Program-made: the position numbers and the translations under genes
Part shown: positions 42,892-51,327 of the stretch, one piece after another
Layout of the letters: every line of letters starts with the position of its first letter
How positions within the stretch are numbered: position 1 is the stretch's first letter
Notes under the pieces: model-generated
What the model saw: only the letters and a program-made list of their open reading frames with translations
Database searches by the model: none
What the model was told of the DNA's origin: nothing
Assembly: GCF_001294335.1 (NCBI RefSeq)
Contig: NZ_LGKG01000137.1
Span: forward strand, 62,001-126,000
DNA from: Streptomyces chattanoogensis
GTDB taxonomy: Bacteria > Actinomycetota > Actinomycetes > Streptomycetales > Streptomycetaceae
Reading direction: 5' to 3'
DNA length: 64,000 bases

Positions 42892-42960
42892 TCCAGTACA
42901 CCCGTGATCAATTAGATGATCCATGGGAGAAACGCTCCGCTGCATAGGAGTTCGTCTACG

Positions 42961-43935
42961 ATGACATCCGTGGATCCTTTGAGTGCGCTGCTCAGTGGCA
43001 TCCGGGCCGAGGGCTCGGTCGTCAGCCACGCCGTGCTGGAAGCGCCCTGGACCATCCGCTTCGCCGACGGCGCCCCGCTCACGATGGTCAGCGTGTTGCG
43101 GGGCGGTGGCATCCTGCTGCTGCCCGACGGTGCCGAACAAGCGGTCGGCGTCGGCGACACGGCCATCGTGCGCAGCCCCGACACATTTCACCTCGTGGAC
43201 CAGCCGGCCACCCTCGACCGCCCACACATCGAGTACGAAATCGCGTGCTTCGCAGCGGATGCCGAATGCACTGCCCAAGACCTCGGCGGCATCCGCTGGG
43301 GCAACGAACCGGACGGAGCAACCGCACTGATCGTGGGCGCCTACCGCGCCTCGGGCCATCGCCATGAACGACTGCTCCGCGCGTTGCCGCCCGTACTCGT
43401 GATCAACGAGGGCACAGAGGTCTGCGCCTGGCTGGAGACGGCCGCGGCCGACGCCGCCCTGCGCTCGGCCGGCTCCCAGGCTCTGATGGACCGACTGCTG
43501 GACTGGGCCCTGGTGTGTACGCTGCGTACCTGGTTCGACCGGGCGGGCTCGGAAGCCCCCGACTGGTACCGCGGCCTGGCCGACCCGGTCCTCGCCCCCG
43601 CCCTCGAAGCCTTCCACGCCCGGCCCTCCAAGGGATGGACGGTAGAGGCGCTCGCCACCGAATCCGGTGTCTCCCGAGCGCTGTTCGCCAAACGCTTCAC
43701 CGAGGTGATGGGTCGCCCGCCGCTGACCTACCTCACCGAATGCCGTATGGACGAGGCCGAGGCACTCCTGTCCGACACCGACTCCTCCATCGCTCTGATC
43801 GCCAAGTCTGTCGGCTACGCCGATGCCTTCGGCTTCAGCGCCGCCTTCAAACGCCATCGGGGCGTGAGCCCCAGCGCCTTCCGCGCGGCAACAGCCCCTG
43901 AAAGGGCGCTACGTCCCTTCCCTCTCGGTTCATGA
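42961..43935 (+). CDS. AraC-family regulator with cupin-type sensor domain
   Basis: This is a 324-residue protein. The N-terminal half (VVSHAVLEAPWTIRFADGAPLTMVSVLRGGGILLLPDG) is the cupin-like domain of the AraC_binding_2/cupin_6 type. The C-terminal half carries both AraC helix-turn-helix units: WTVEALATESGVSRALFAKRFTEVMGRPPLTYLTECRMDEA and SIALIAKSVGYADAFGFSAAFKRHRGVSPSAFR. The start is ATG 42961. It is divergent from the quinone reductase, which it probably activates in response to an electrophile or drug. Confidence 0.88.
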   Translation: MTSVDPLSALLSGIRAEGSVVSHAVLEAPWTIRFADGAPLTMVSVLRGGGILLLPDGAEQAVGVGDTAIVRSPDTFHLVDQPATLDRPHIEYEIACFAADAECTAQDLGGIRWGNEPDGATALIVGAYRASGHRHERLLRALPPVLVINEGTEVCAWLETAAADAALRSAGSQALMDRLLDWALVCTLRTWFDRAGSEAPDWYRGLADPVLAPALEAFHARPSKGWTVEALATESGVSRALFAKRFTEVMGRPPLTYLTECRMDEAEALLSDTDSSIALIAKSVGYADAFGFSAAFKRHRGVSPSAFRAATAPERALRPFPLGS

Positions 43936-43992
43936 TCGCTCGTTCGTGGTACTGGTCGTCGTGCGGCCCAACTGATCGGCATATTCATGCTG

Positions 43993-44857
43993 AGAGGGCG
44001 TTAAGTCCCGTTCGGGATGGTCTGATGTCGCCCGTTCGTGGGTGATGGGACAGTTCCGTCCTCATGTCATGTCGTGTGCATGATGGGGTCGCGGGCATGG
44101 AACGGATGCCGTACGCAACTGACTTGTCCGACGAGCAGTGGTCGTTGATCGAGCCGCTGGTCACCGCGTGGAAGCAGGAGCGGGTGGCGCGGTCGACGAC
44201 CGGGGACCCGGGCTCCTGCGACCTGCGCGAGGTCGTGAACGCGCTGCTCTACCAGAACCGGACGGGCTGTCAGTGGAGGCTCCTGCCGCACGACCTCCCG
44301 GCCTGGTCTGCGGTGTTCTACTACTTCACCCTGTGGCGCCAGGACGGCCTTGACCAACGGATCCAGGAGATCCTGCGCTGCCAGGTGCGGGAGCGGGCCA
44401 GACGATTAGAGGACCCGTCCCTGGTGATCATCGACACCCAGTCCGTCCGCGTGGCGGCCGGGGTGCCGAAGACGACGACGGGACTGGACGCAAACAAGAA
44501 GACGCCCGGCAGGAAGCGCGGGCTCGCCGTGGACGTTTTGGGCCTGATCACCGGCGTGGTGGTCCTGCCCGCCTCCGCGCACGACAACGAGGCCGGCATC
44601 GCCCTCCTGGACCAGGCGGTGGAGCGGTGCGGGCTGCGCGCCGCGCAGAGCGCCACCGTCTACCAGCGCATCGTGACCGCCTTCAACGAGTACCCCGGGA
44701 AGGTGTTCCGCGTCCGCGATCTGTACGAACACCTTGGCTTGCCCACCGACGAGCCCTCGATCAACGTCACCCGCTCCCGCCTGAGCCGACTCGTCCGCCA
44801 AGGGCTCCTCGAACAACCCGGACGCGGCCAATATCAGAAACGGACTTAACGCCCTCT
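43993..44857 (+). mobile_element. IS element with perfect 16-bp inverted repeats
   Basis: AGAGGGCGTTAAGTCC at 43993-44008 is the exact reverse complement of 44842-44857. The 865-bp element encodes a single short transposase frame that seems to be missing most of its catalytic core. No clear target duplication is visible. It cut the gene remnant that follows. Confidence 0.8.
44097..44849 (+). pseudogene. Truncated/chimeric IS5-like transposase
   Basis: The frame has 250 codons. Residues 1-165 are the start of an IS5-like transposase: DLSDEQWSLIEPLVTAWK, LYQNRTGCQWRLLPHDLPAWSAVFYYFTLW, then the first catalytic Asp in VIIDTQSVRVAAG and the early core KRGLAVDVLGLITGVVV. At about residue 185 the sequence passes abruptly to VYQRIVTAFNEYPGKVFRVRDLYEHLG, a winged-helix-like domain ending in GRGQYQKRT. 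The second Asp and the Glu of the catalytic triad are absent. An internal deletion or a join of two IS copies would explain this. It could not transpose by itself. Confidence 0.65.
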
Positions 44858-45131
44858 GAGATCCCTGGGCTTCCGCAACCCTCGGACCTATCCTCGGTCG
44901 CTCTTAAGCGTGCGCTGCGGGCGCATTTGCTTCGCCGTTTGCGCGCGGAGTTGCCCGCGGATGAGGCGCGCGAGGTGCGCCGGTCGCTGATCTCGAATCG
45001 GGTTCGCCGGGCGACGGAGCGGCAGCACGTACCGAGCGGCTACGTGAACGCAGCTGGTGACTATGTCGCCCCGGCGCCTTCGACCCGTTCGAGGACTGCG
45101 ACCCGGACGAAGATCCGGGGCTTTTTTGGTC
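44858..45131 (+). pseudogene. 3' remnant of an unknown gene cut by the IS
   Basis: Immediately after the IS the frame reads LSSVALKRALRAHLLRRLRAELPADEAREVRRSLISNRVRRATERQHVPSGYVNAAGDYVAP. A shift of one base then gives an acidic end, FDPFEDCDPDEDPGLFWSE, and TGA 45129. The 5' part is missing and is not found on the other side of the IS. A terminator overlaps the last codons. The parent protein is not recognised. Confidence 0.45.
45102..45127 (+). terminator. Intrinsic terminator with T tract
   Basis: CCCGGA at 45102-45107 and TCCGGG at 45114-45119 form a stem with a CGAAGA loop, followed by GC and six T. This is a textbook factor-independent terminator and the only one in the window with a clear T run. 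It overlaps the end of the gene remnant. Confidence 0.75.
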
Positions 45132-45147
45132 GGAGTGACCGGCGACG

Positions 45148-45169
45148 GGCCGCGCTTCGGTGCGGGGCC
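45148..45169 (+). terminator. GC hairpin with TTT
   Basis: GGCCGCGC at 45148-45155 and GCGGGGCC at 45162-45169 pair with one mismatch, followed by TTT. It shares the string CTTCGGTGCGGGGCCTT with the hairpin at 37994-38017. The bases from 45170 to 45466 hold no supported gene, only a Pro/Ala-rich frame that ends PFVVKR after a likely frameshift. Confidence 0.55.
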
Positions 45170-45466
45170 TTTGCTGTGTCTGGTAGGGATCGCGCCCGGT
45201 CCAGGATGACATGAGCATGTCTCAGGTGGCGCCACTCCAAGGGCGGCGACCTTGTCTCATCCGGCGGCGACCGCCCGTGCATCGTGTACGGGGCCGGACT
45301 GCCCACGGCCGGCGGCTCCTCCCACCCGCCCGCGCCGGACAGCGCTCTGAAGGGCCAGGCGAAGCCCAAGACGCCGTCCGCGCCCGAGCAGAAGATCCCC
45401 GCCGTCCCGAAAGCCCCGGCCGCCCCTCAAGCCCCCGTTCGTGGTCAAGCGGTAGTCATCGAAGGG

Positions 45467-45895
45467 TCAATGCCCCTGATCAGAGCGGCGGTTGACCTGA
45501 TCGTCGCGCGTCGCGAGGGACAATCCGGTGCGGTCGGGGGCGATGACGAACTCACCGCCGGCCGATCTCCAGTCCACAGCCAGCCCTGCGGCTCGCCGCG
45601 CGCGCCTGTACGTCAACGCCCACCCCATGTCGCGCTCCGCCGTCCCATCCGCTCCGATCTGCGTGCGCCACCACAACCAGCCGTACGGATACTTCCGGTC
45701 CGCCGCCAGCGGCGGCGCGAAGGCGTGCGTCGTGGTGCCACTGAGCTGCGCCATCGAATCGGTGGCACGCTGGATGCCACCAAGCGCGATCAGGTCCCCC
45801 CGGATCCCCTCTTTCAAGCTGTGCACGAACCCCCTGCCGATGACCGCGATGGCCACGGCGAGGATGACGCCGAGGATCGTCCAGCCCTCGCTCAC
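45467..45895 (-). CDS. Unrecognised single-pass membrane protein
   Basis: This is a 142-residue protein from GTG 45895. Residues about 5-22 (WTILGVILAVAIAVIGRGF) form one membrane helix. The remainder is soluble with KYPYGWLWWRTQIGADGTAERDMGWALTYRRARRAAG in the middle. It overlaps the upstream gene by four bases (GTGA), so the two are co-translated. Neither has a recognised family. Lower GC3 than the conjugation block suggests separate origin. Confidence 0.6.
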   Translation of the reverse strand: MSEGWTILGVILAVAIAVIGRGFVHSLKEGIRGDLIALGGIQRATDSMAQLSGTTTHAFAPPLAADRKYPYGWLWWRTQIGADGTAERDMGWALTYRRARRAAGLAVDWRSAGGEFVIAPDRTGLSLATRDDQVNRRSDQGH

Positions 45896-46419
45896 GACGC
45901 CTCCCGTATGCGCGAGACCACCCGCAGACCGGAACGCCCCGGCCCGCCCGGCGTCCCGGCGCTCACGCCGCAGAACTGGGCCAGCACCGGCTGGAACTCC
46001 CTCACCGCCGCCGTCGTCTCGTCGTACGCGGCCCGCCCCGCAGTGAAATGCGACCAGGCGCGCACAGTGTCAGGGGTTACGTACTGCCGGGACATCTCGC
46101 TGTTGGTGTCCTCCGCTGCGGCGTCGAGGCGAAACCGTGTGTTGCAGTGATGGATCCAGGACGAGCGCAGCGACATGAGGTTCCCCGCGGCCACCATGGC
46201 AGGCAGGAGCGTCAGTACCAAGCGCGAGTCGGGGGCGATGCCCGCGGCGAGCTTCCGCAGCGCGTGGTGCACCGCGCTGCTGTCGTATACCGCCTCTGCG
46301 ATGCGGCAATCAGGATCTTGCCCCGGCAGGATGGCGACGAACGGCGTGCGGGTCGCCACCACCACGTGCGTATTCCAGGCCAACTCCCGCTCGCTGTGAG
46401 GCGACGTCCGGTCGGGCAT
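45892..46419 (-). CDS. Unrecognised protein paired with a membrane protein
   Basis: This is a 175-residue protein from ATG 46419, which follows GGGGGAG. It reads WNTHVVVATRTPFVAILPGQDPD, then HHALRKLAAGIAPDSRLVLTLLPAMVAAGNLMSL and HHCNTRFRLDAAAEDTN. The mix of strands and helices looks like a soluble globular protein. It is co-translated with the membrane protein downstream. I do not recognise it. The pair might be a small signalling or phage-defence unit, but nothing in the sequence proves this. Confidence 0.6.
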   Translation of the reverse strand: MPDRTSPHSERELAWNTHVVVATRTPFVAILPGQDPDCRIAEAVYDSSAVHHALRKLAAGIAPDSRLVLTLLPAMVAAGNLMSLRSSWIHHCNTRFRLDAAAEDTNSEMSRQYVTPDTVRAWSHFTAGRAAYDETTAAVREFQPVLAQFCGVSAGTPGGPGRSGLRVVSRIREAS

Positions 46420-46497
46420 GTTCTCCCCCTCGTACACAATGTGCGTCGAACGCCTGTCTACCCGACCAATGCTCATGCCACAACGATCACAGGAGCA

Positions 46498-46824
46498 TCA
46501 CGCGTCACTGTCCTTAGCGGAGGAGGGCCGCCGATGCCGGCCCCGCCCCTTGCCCAACGCAGGACGGTCCCACTCGGTGGGCTTCTCCTCGGCCGGCTGC
46601 GGCGGGTACAGGATCGCCTTCGCGGCAGCCAGGCTCTCCACGACGCTCACTGTCACCCACTCAGTGCCGTCGTGCTCCTGGATCACCCTGGGCGCGTCCG
46701 GCTCGACGTGCGCCCCGCAGTGCGGGCCCGAGCTGAGCGGCACCGCCCGCAGCTGGCCTTTATTCCGCGCCCGGCGTTGCTCGCGCTTGCGCGCCCACTC
46801 CGCCAACGATTCCTCGTCGTCCAT
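46498..46824 (-). CDS. Unrecognised small basic protein
   Basis: This is a 108-residue protein from ATG 46824. It begins with an acidic-basic helix (DDEESLAEWARKREQRRARNKGQLR), has CGAHV in the middle, a beta-rich segment (RVIQEHDGTEWVTVSVVESL) and a basic tail. It lies between the phosphatase gene and the membrane pair in the same direction. Function unknown. Confidence 0.5.
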   Translation of the reverse strand: MDDEESLAEWARKREQRRARNKGQLRAVPLSSGPHCGAHVEPDAPRVIQEHDGTEWVTVSVVESLAAAKAILYPPQPAEEKPTEWDRPALGKGRGRHRRPSSAKDSDA

Positions 46825-46900
46825 CGCGTCAGCATGGCCCAAATGCGCTCCGCCCCGCCACCGAGGGCTGGACTCAGTGGGGGTGGGGCTCGTCTCCGCT

Positions 46901-48973
46901 CTACGGAGGGCCGCTGCGTGGGCGAGGCTGTGGCGGATGGTCCTGGACGCGGGCAAAGAGGAGGGCCACGTCGTCGTGGCCATCCGGTTGTCGCAGGGCG
47001 TGTAGGAGCTGGTCGCAGGCTTCTTCCAGGGCCCCATGGGGTTCGGCGAGGAGGCCCAGGAGCACGTGCAGGCGGGTGTCGATGGGCTGGTCGCGGGTCT
47101 CGACCAGGCCATCGGTATACAGGAGGAGCTGGTCACCGGGGTGGAGGTCGAGCGTGGTGGTGTCGAAGGGGATGTCGCCGACGCCGAGGGGGACGCCGGT
47201 GGGCAGTTCAAGGAGCTGAGGGGCGAGGCTGGCTCGTATCAGGACAGGTGGCAGGTGGCCGGCGGTGGAGATGCGCCACTGCCGGCGGCCGGGGTCGCAG
47301 ATGGCGTAGACGCAGGTGGCGATGCACTGCTCCAGGCCCCTGGTGCTGCAGTCGAGGTTGTGCAGGACCTGGGCCGGCTCCAGGTCGAGGTTGGCCAGGG
47401 AGCGGATGGCGCTGCTGAGCTGGCCCATGGTGGCGGCGGCGGTGACGCCGCTGCCCATCACGTCACCGACGACCAGGGCCGTCTTGCCGCCAGGTAGGGG
47501 GATGACGTCGAACCAGTCGCCGCCGACCTCGCTGGCGGCGCCGGCGGGCTGGTAGCGGTAGGCGATCTCCAGTCCGGGCCGGTGCGGCGGGTGCTGGGGC
47601 AGGAGGCTGCGCTGCAGGGTGAGCGCCGTGCTGCGTTCGCGCTGGTACCAGCGGGCGTTGTCGATGGACACGGCAGCCCGCGCGGCCAGCTCGCTGGCCA
47701 GGACCAGGTCGTCTTCGTCGAAAGGCGCCGGGTTGCGGATGCGCTTGAGGTCCAGGGCGCCGAGTACCTCGCCGCGGGCGGTCAGGGGCACGGCCAAGTA
47801 GGAGTGCAGGCCAGCACGTGCCAGGAGGGCTGCGCCTGCGGGGTCGCGGGCGATGCGCGACAGGTCGCTGCGCTCCACGCGGGGGACGAGGACCGGCTCC
47901 CCGTAGGTCACACACTGGGTCACCAGGCGATCGGCGCCATAGTGCGCGAGGTCGCCGATGGGGTCGGCGGCACGTAGCGCTTCGGTGGGGTAGGCCGCCT
48001 TCACCGCCAGTGCCCGGAACAGCGACGACCCCTGCGCCGGCCGTGGCGGGCTGCGGCGGTCCAGGGCGCTGTCGAGGATGTCGACCGCGGCGACGTCGGC
48101 CAGGTCGGGCACGACGATGTCAGCAAGCTCGTGCGCGGTCCGGTCCAGGTCGAGAGTCGTGCCGATGAGCACGGAGGCGTCCGCGATGAGCGCGAGGCGC
48201 TGCCGCGCGTGGTGTGCCTCGGCAGCCATACGGTGCCGGTCGGTGACGTCCACGATCGATTTCGCCACCCCCAGCACCTTCCCCCTGGGGTCCTCCAGCC
48301 GGAAGGTCGACACCGACCACACATGCTCATGATCCGGGTCGGCGAAGGTGCGCCCGACGATCTCCTGGTCCAGGATCGGGACGCCAGTAGCGAGCACCTG
48401 GCGCATCGAGAGCTCGATGGCCTTGTAGTCCAAATGGGGCAGAACGTCACGGACGCGCCGGCCAACCAGCTCCTCGGCGGTCAGACCGTCGATGCGCTCC
48501 AGCGCGGGATTGCACGTGACATACCGCAGATCGGTGTCCATGACCACCAACCCGATCGGAGACTGGGAAACCAGCGCAGTGCACAGGGCCACGTCCCGCT
48601 CCACCCGCCGCACCGTAGCCTGATCCGAGGCCAGACCCAGCGCATAGAGATCGTTCCGGTCGTCCGACAGCCGCATGTTGCGGAACTCCACCAGCCTGGT
48701 GCTGCCGTCCTTGTGTCGAATCGGGAACACCCCCGCCCAGATGCCACTACCCGCCATGACCTGGGCGAACAACTCCAGGACCTGCTCCAAGTGCTCTTCG
48801 TGGACCAAAAGCCGCCCGGCGTACTGGCCCAATGCCTCACCGGCCGAGTAACCGAACAGCGCCTCCGCCTGCGGGCTCCACAGCACAATCCGCCCGTCCG
48901 CATCGAGCACAACGGCCGCGACATTCAGCAGGTCCAGCAGCCCACCAGGCCCTGACGCCCGTCTGCAGGTCAC
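46901..48973 (-). CDS. PAS-PAS-GAF-PP2C (SpoIIE/RsbU-type) protein phosphatase
   Basis: This is a protein of about 690 residues from GTG 48973. The order is PAS (LLDLLNVAAVVLDADGRIVLWSPQAEALFGYSAGEALG), a second PAS (LVSQSPIGLVVMDTDLRYVTCNPALERIDGL), GAF (LADVAAVDILDSA, then LHSYLAVPLTARGEVLGALDL) and a C-terminal PP2C/SpoIIE domain (EVGGDWFDVIPLPGGKTALVVGDVMGSG, then GHLPPVLI and GDQLLLYTDGLVE). The metal-binding aspartates are present. Streptomycetes have many such phosphatases acting on anti-sigma-factor antagonists. No partner kinase or antagonist gene is adjacent. The start lies 12 bases beyond GGAGG, so it is uncertain. Confidence 0.88.
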   Translation of the reverse strand: MTCRRASGPGGLLDLLNVAAVVLDADGRIVLWSPQAEALFGYSAGEALGQYAGRLLVHEEHLEQVLELFAQVMAGSGIWAGVFPIRHKDGSTRLVEFRNMRLSDDRNDLYALGLASDQATVRRVERDVALCTALVSQSPIGLVVMDTDLRYVTCNPALERIDGLTAEELVGRRVRDVLPHLDYKAIELSMRQVLATGVPILDQEIVGRTFADPDHEHVWSVSTFRLEDPRGKVLGVAKSIVDVTDRHRMAAEAHHARQRLALIADASVLIGTTLDLDRTAHELADIVVPDLADVAAVDILDSALDRRSPPRPAQGSSLFRALAVKAAYPTEALRAADPIGDLAHYGADRLVTQCVTYGEPVLVPRVERSDLSRIARDPAGAALLARAGLHSYLAVPLTARGEVLGALDLKRIRNPAPFDEDDLVLASELAARAAVSIDNARWYQRERSTALTLQRSLLPQHPPHRPGLEIAYRYQPAGAASEVGGDWFDVIPLPGGKTALVVGDVMGSGVTAAATMGQLSSAIRSLANLDLEPAQVLHNLDCSTRGLEQCIATCVYAICDPGRRQWRISTAGHLPPVLIRASLAPQLLELPTGVPLGVGDIPFDTTTLDLHPGDQLLLYTDGLVETRDQPIDTRLHVLLGLLAEPHGALEEACDQLLHALRQPDGHDDVALLFARVQDHPPQPRPRSGPP

Positions 48974-49071
48974 CGCGACGTTAGATCCTCCGGCCGGGAG
49001 GCTGCCCCGCTGCACTACCCGCCCGGCACCCGGCCCCTCGGCCGGTGCCCGGTGACCGAACGGAGCACCAC

Positions 49072-49584
49072 ATGCAGTCCGCCGTCCTCCAGGCCATCGA
49101 CACCTGGGAGCAGCACTGGCACCAGACGCAGGCTGCGGCCCTCGCCGCGCTGAAGACCGCGTTCCCCCACCTCGAAGACCAGCCGCGCTACGTGGGCAGC
49201 GACGACATCCGGCTGGAGTACGAGGAAGTCGGGCTCGGCGGCGGGCGGGTCTGCGTCGACGACGAGGGCTTAGCGCCGATTTTCGTTCCGATGTTCCAAG
49301 CCCCAGCCACATCCGCTCTCTCGTCGCTCAGTAACCCGGGGCCAGGCCGTCGCGACGGGGCCGCGCCCAGACGCCGGCCCGCCATCAGACCTGCAAACGC
49401 ACGACCGAGCCTCCCGGGCGGTGACCACCGCAGCAATGTTGCCCACGATCTGGGGAGGCGATGGGGCAACATAGCCGCAGATCGGCGGTTGGCCAAACGC
49501 GCCATTCTCCGGAGGATTGTTACTCCACCGCCATTACCTGACCGGCACGTCGAAAGGCAGCGCACGAACGACCGCAGACCATAA
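49072..49584 (+). CDS. Unrecognised protein, C-terminal half doubtful
   Basis: An ATG after GGAG opens a frame of 170 codons. The first 70 residues (AVLQAIDTWEQHWHQTQAAALAALKTAFPHLEDQ, then DIRLEYEEVGLGGGRVCVDDEG) look like a real protein with high GC3. Beyond about 49300 the GC3 bias drops and the sequence becomes Arg/Pro-rich, so the gene may have been truncated and now runs into noncoding DNA. Function unknown. Confidence 0.4.
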   Translation: MQSAVLQAIDTWEQHWHQTQAAALAALKTAFPHLEDQPRYVGSDDIRLEYEEVGLGGGRVCVDDEGLAPIFVPMFQAPATSALSSLSNPGPGRRDGAAPRRRPAIRPANARPSLPGGDHRSNVAHDLGRRWGNIAADRRLAKRAILRRIVTPPPLPDRHVERQRTNDRRP

Positions 49585-49619
49585 CCGCCCCCGCCCGCGT
49601 CCTTCGACTCCCGGGCTCA

Positions 49620-50507
49620 CTACGCCGCGGCGTAGCTGAGACGGAACAGGTCCTGGGCACGCTCCAAGTCCCGCTCCGTACGCAGCTGCACCTCCAGGTC
49701 GCCCGTGCCGTGGTGACCCAGTCCCGTCACGTCCCGGGTGAACCCAGGAACGAGGTCGACGCCCTTCGGGTCGGCCTTGAGGTAGACCAGGAGCTTGGTC
49801 TGCTGTGGAGGACAGACGCAGGCGAAGTTCCGCAGCCGCTGGTAGGCCGCGTACTGCTTGCGCTGGACCCGGGTGACGCCGTCCCCGAGGCCGAGAAGCG
49901 CCCCGTCGACCGCCTCCGCCAGCTCCGCCATCGCTCCGTCCCGTCTACGGGCCGGCGGCAGCCCGGCCGCGCGTCGGCGGGCACGCTTGGTTGCCGCCGA
50001 CTGGCCGGTGACGGAAGCCACGGTCTCAAGGCCGATGTGGTCGTTGCCGAAGTACCGGTAGCGGACCAGGTCGATGCTGCGGCGGTGCTCGCGTACGGCG
50101 TGCGCGTCGTAGCGGGTGAAGTCGCCGGCGACGCAGATCAGCCTGGGGCTGCTCCACAGGATCTGGGACGCGGCCGAGGCCCCGAGTCGGTCGCGGACCA
50201 GGTTCCGGAAGGCGTCCTTGTGGTCCATCAGCCAGGCCATGTAGTAGAGACCTTGATGTATCACGCCTGCGTCAGTGCCGCGCTTGAATTCGATGACCGT
50301 GGGCGCGTTGTTCTCGTCGAGCCCCAGCGAGTCGATCCGCCCGCCGTCGACGCAGTCGATGACGTACTCGCTCGCCAGGAACCGCACCCCCAGCATCGTC
50401 TCCATGTGCGCCTCGATGAGGTCCTGCACATCCGCCTCGACCTCGGCAAGACGCGGCGTGACCTCGGTCACGCCGTCTTTCGTGTTGAACAGCTTCAGGC
50501 CCGACAC
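49620..50507 (-). CDS. DUF5655 protein with PD-(D/E)xK nuclease-like domain
   Basis: This is a 295-residue protein. The N-terminal half shows the nuclease-like core GGRIDSLGLDENNAPTVIEFKRGTD, where Asp and E-x-K are placed as in restriction-endonuclease-like folds, followed by GLYYMAWLMDHKDAFRNLVRDRLG and PRLICVAGDFTRYDAHAV. The C-terminal half (YAAYQRLRNFACVCPPQQTKLLVYLKAD) is the DUF5655 domain. I recall this architecture as a conserved actinobacterial family. A role in DNA damage or defence is likely, but the substrate is unknown. Confidence 0.8.
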   Translation of the reverse strand: MSGLKLFNTKDGVTEVTPRLAEVEADVQDLIEAHMETMLGVRFLASEYVIDCVDGGRIDSLGLDENNAPTVIEFKRGTDAGVIHQGLYYMAWLMDHKDAFRNLVRDRLGASAASQILWSSPRLICVAGDFTRYDAHAVREHRRSIDLVRYRYFGNDHIGLETVASVTGQSAATKRARRRAAGLPPARRRDGAMAELAEAVDGALLGLGDGVTRVQRKQYAAYQRLRNFACVCPPQQTKLLVYLKADPKGVDLVPGFTRDVTGLGHHGTGDLEVQLRTERDLERAQDLFRLSYAAA

Positions 50508-50926
50508 CTTCCCCTCCTCGACTCGAAGAGCAGGAACGTCGGGCGGGTGCAGAATTGTTTCCGCGATGGGCTGCTGATCCGTGAAGATTGTGTGAGACCC
50601 TACGTACGGCCCGCCTGGGGCGCTCGCGTCCCACGGATCCTGTGGGATCTACTGATCCCACATACGTCCCACAAGCTCCGTGGGGCGAGTGCTGGAAGAC
50701 TGCGTTTTCGCAGCTCAGCCCCCGTAGCTCAGTGGATAGAGCAGGCGCCTTCTAAGCACCTGATCTACCGAGTTGCGCGCTGACAGCGAGGCACCAACGG
50801 CTGCTCACCGTTCAGAAATCCGCACAGCTGCCAGAGCGGTAGCCATTTAACCGCTCCGCCGGCGTCGATATTTCAAAATGGCCGCCACAGATGGCGATAC
50901 CTGCTGAAGTTCGTGCGCCTGTTTCC
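50508..50926. other. Intergenic region holding a tRNA fragment
   Basis: About 420 bases without a supported gene. The stretch 50630-50690 repeats GTGGGAT/ATCCCAC-type words and may form hairpins. The tRNA-Arg fragment at 50718-50760 is the only feature I can name. Confidence 0.5.
50718..50760 (+). tRNA. 5' fragment of tRNA-Arg(TCT)
   Basis: GCCCCCGTAGCTCAGTGGAT and the bases that follow give a complete acceptor 5' strand, D arm (GCTC/GAGC) and anticodon arm with loop CTTCTAA (anticodon TCT). The anticodon stem has one mismatch. Beyond 50760 no variable loop, T arm (GTTC) or acceptor 3' strand follows. It is therefore a half-gene, as left by integration or recombination inside a tRNA. Confidence 0.7.
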
Positions 50927-51217
50927 TCAGCAAGGGACGCAACAGAACTTGATTTGCGTCAGCAGCCCCAGGCCCAGCAGCCCGCACCAAATAAAGACCC
51001 GAGGCGTGACCTCATTGCTTGATTGGCGCTCCGGCAGAGAGGCGACGGCCCACGCGCGCCGCACCTCGCTTGTTTCGCCGACCTCCGTCGGGTCCACACG
51101 CTCCCGGGCGAAGCGCCGCTCCGCCCTCAGCCTCAGCCACAAGCCTGGCGTCACCTCTGCAGCAACGTTGTCGGGCAGCCTCATCTCCCCCGTAGGCGGG
51201 CCGATTGTCAGTGGCAC
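50927..51217 (-). CDS. Possible small protein
   Basis: A GTG-initiated 96-codon frame reads PLTIGPPTGEMRLPDNVAAEVTPGLWLRLRAERRFARERVDPTEVGETSEVRRAWAVASLPERQ with moderate GC3 and then a hydrophobic cysteine-containing end. It may be a real small gene or a remnant. The opposite strand is also open. There is no ribosome-binding site I would trust. Confidence 0.3.
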   Translation of the reverse strand: MPLTIGPPTGEMRLPDNVAAEVTPGLWLRLRAERRFARERVDPTEVGETSEVRRAWAVASLPERQSSNEVTPRVFIWCGLLGLGLLTQIKFCCVPC

Positions 51218-51327
51218 CTGTCAGGGTATGCCGCAGTGTGTAGTGAGCCGAGGGGGCACAGGGGTGTTGTCAACTTATGTGACTGAAGGGCGGGTTGGGG
51301 CATGCTGGCCTGCCGGGCCGGTTGTCT

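Noticed and set aside
43936-44096. Continuation of the gene remnant seen after the IS at 44858
   Set aside because: The sequence left of the IS shows no matching reading frame, so the 5' part was lost or the IS moved in with a larger rearrangement.
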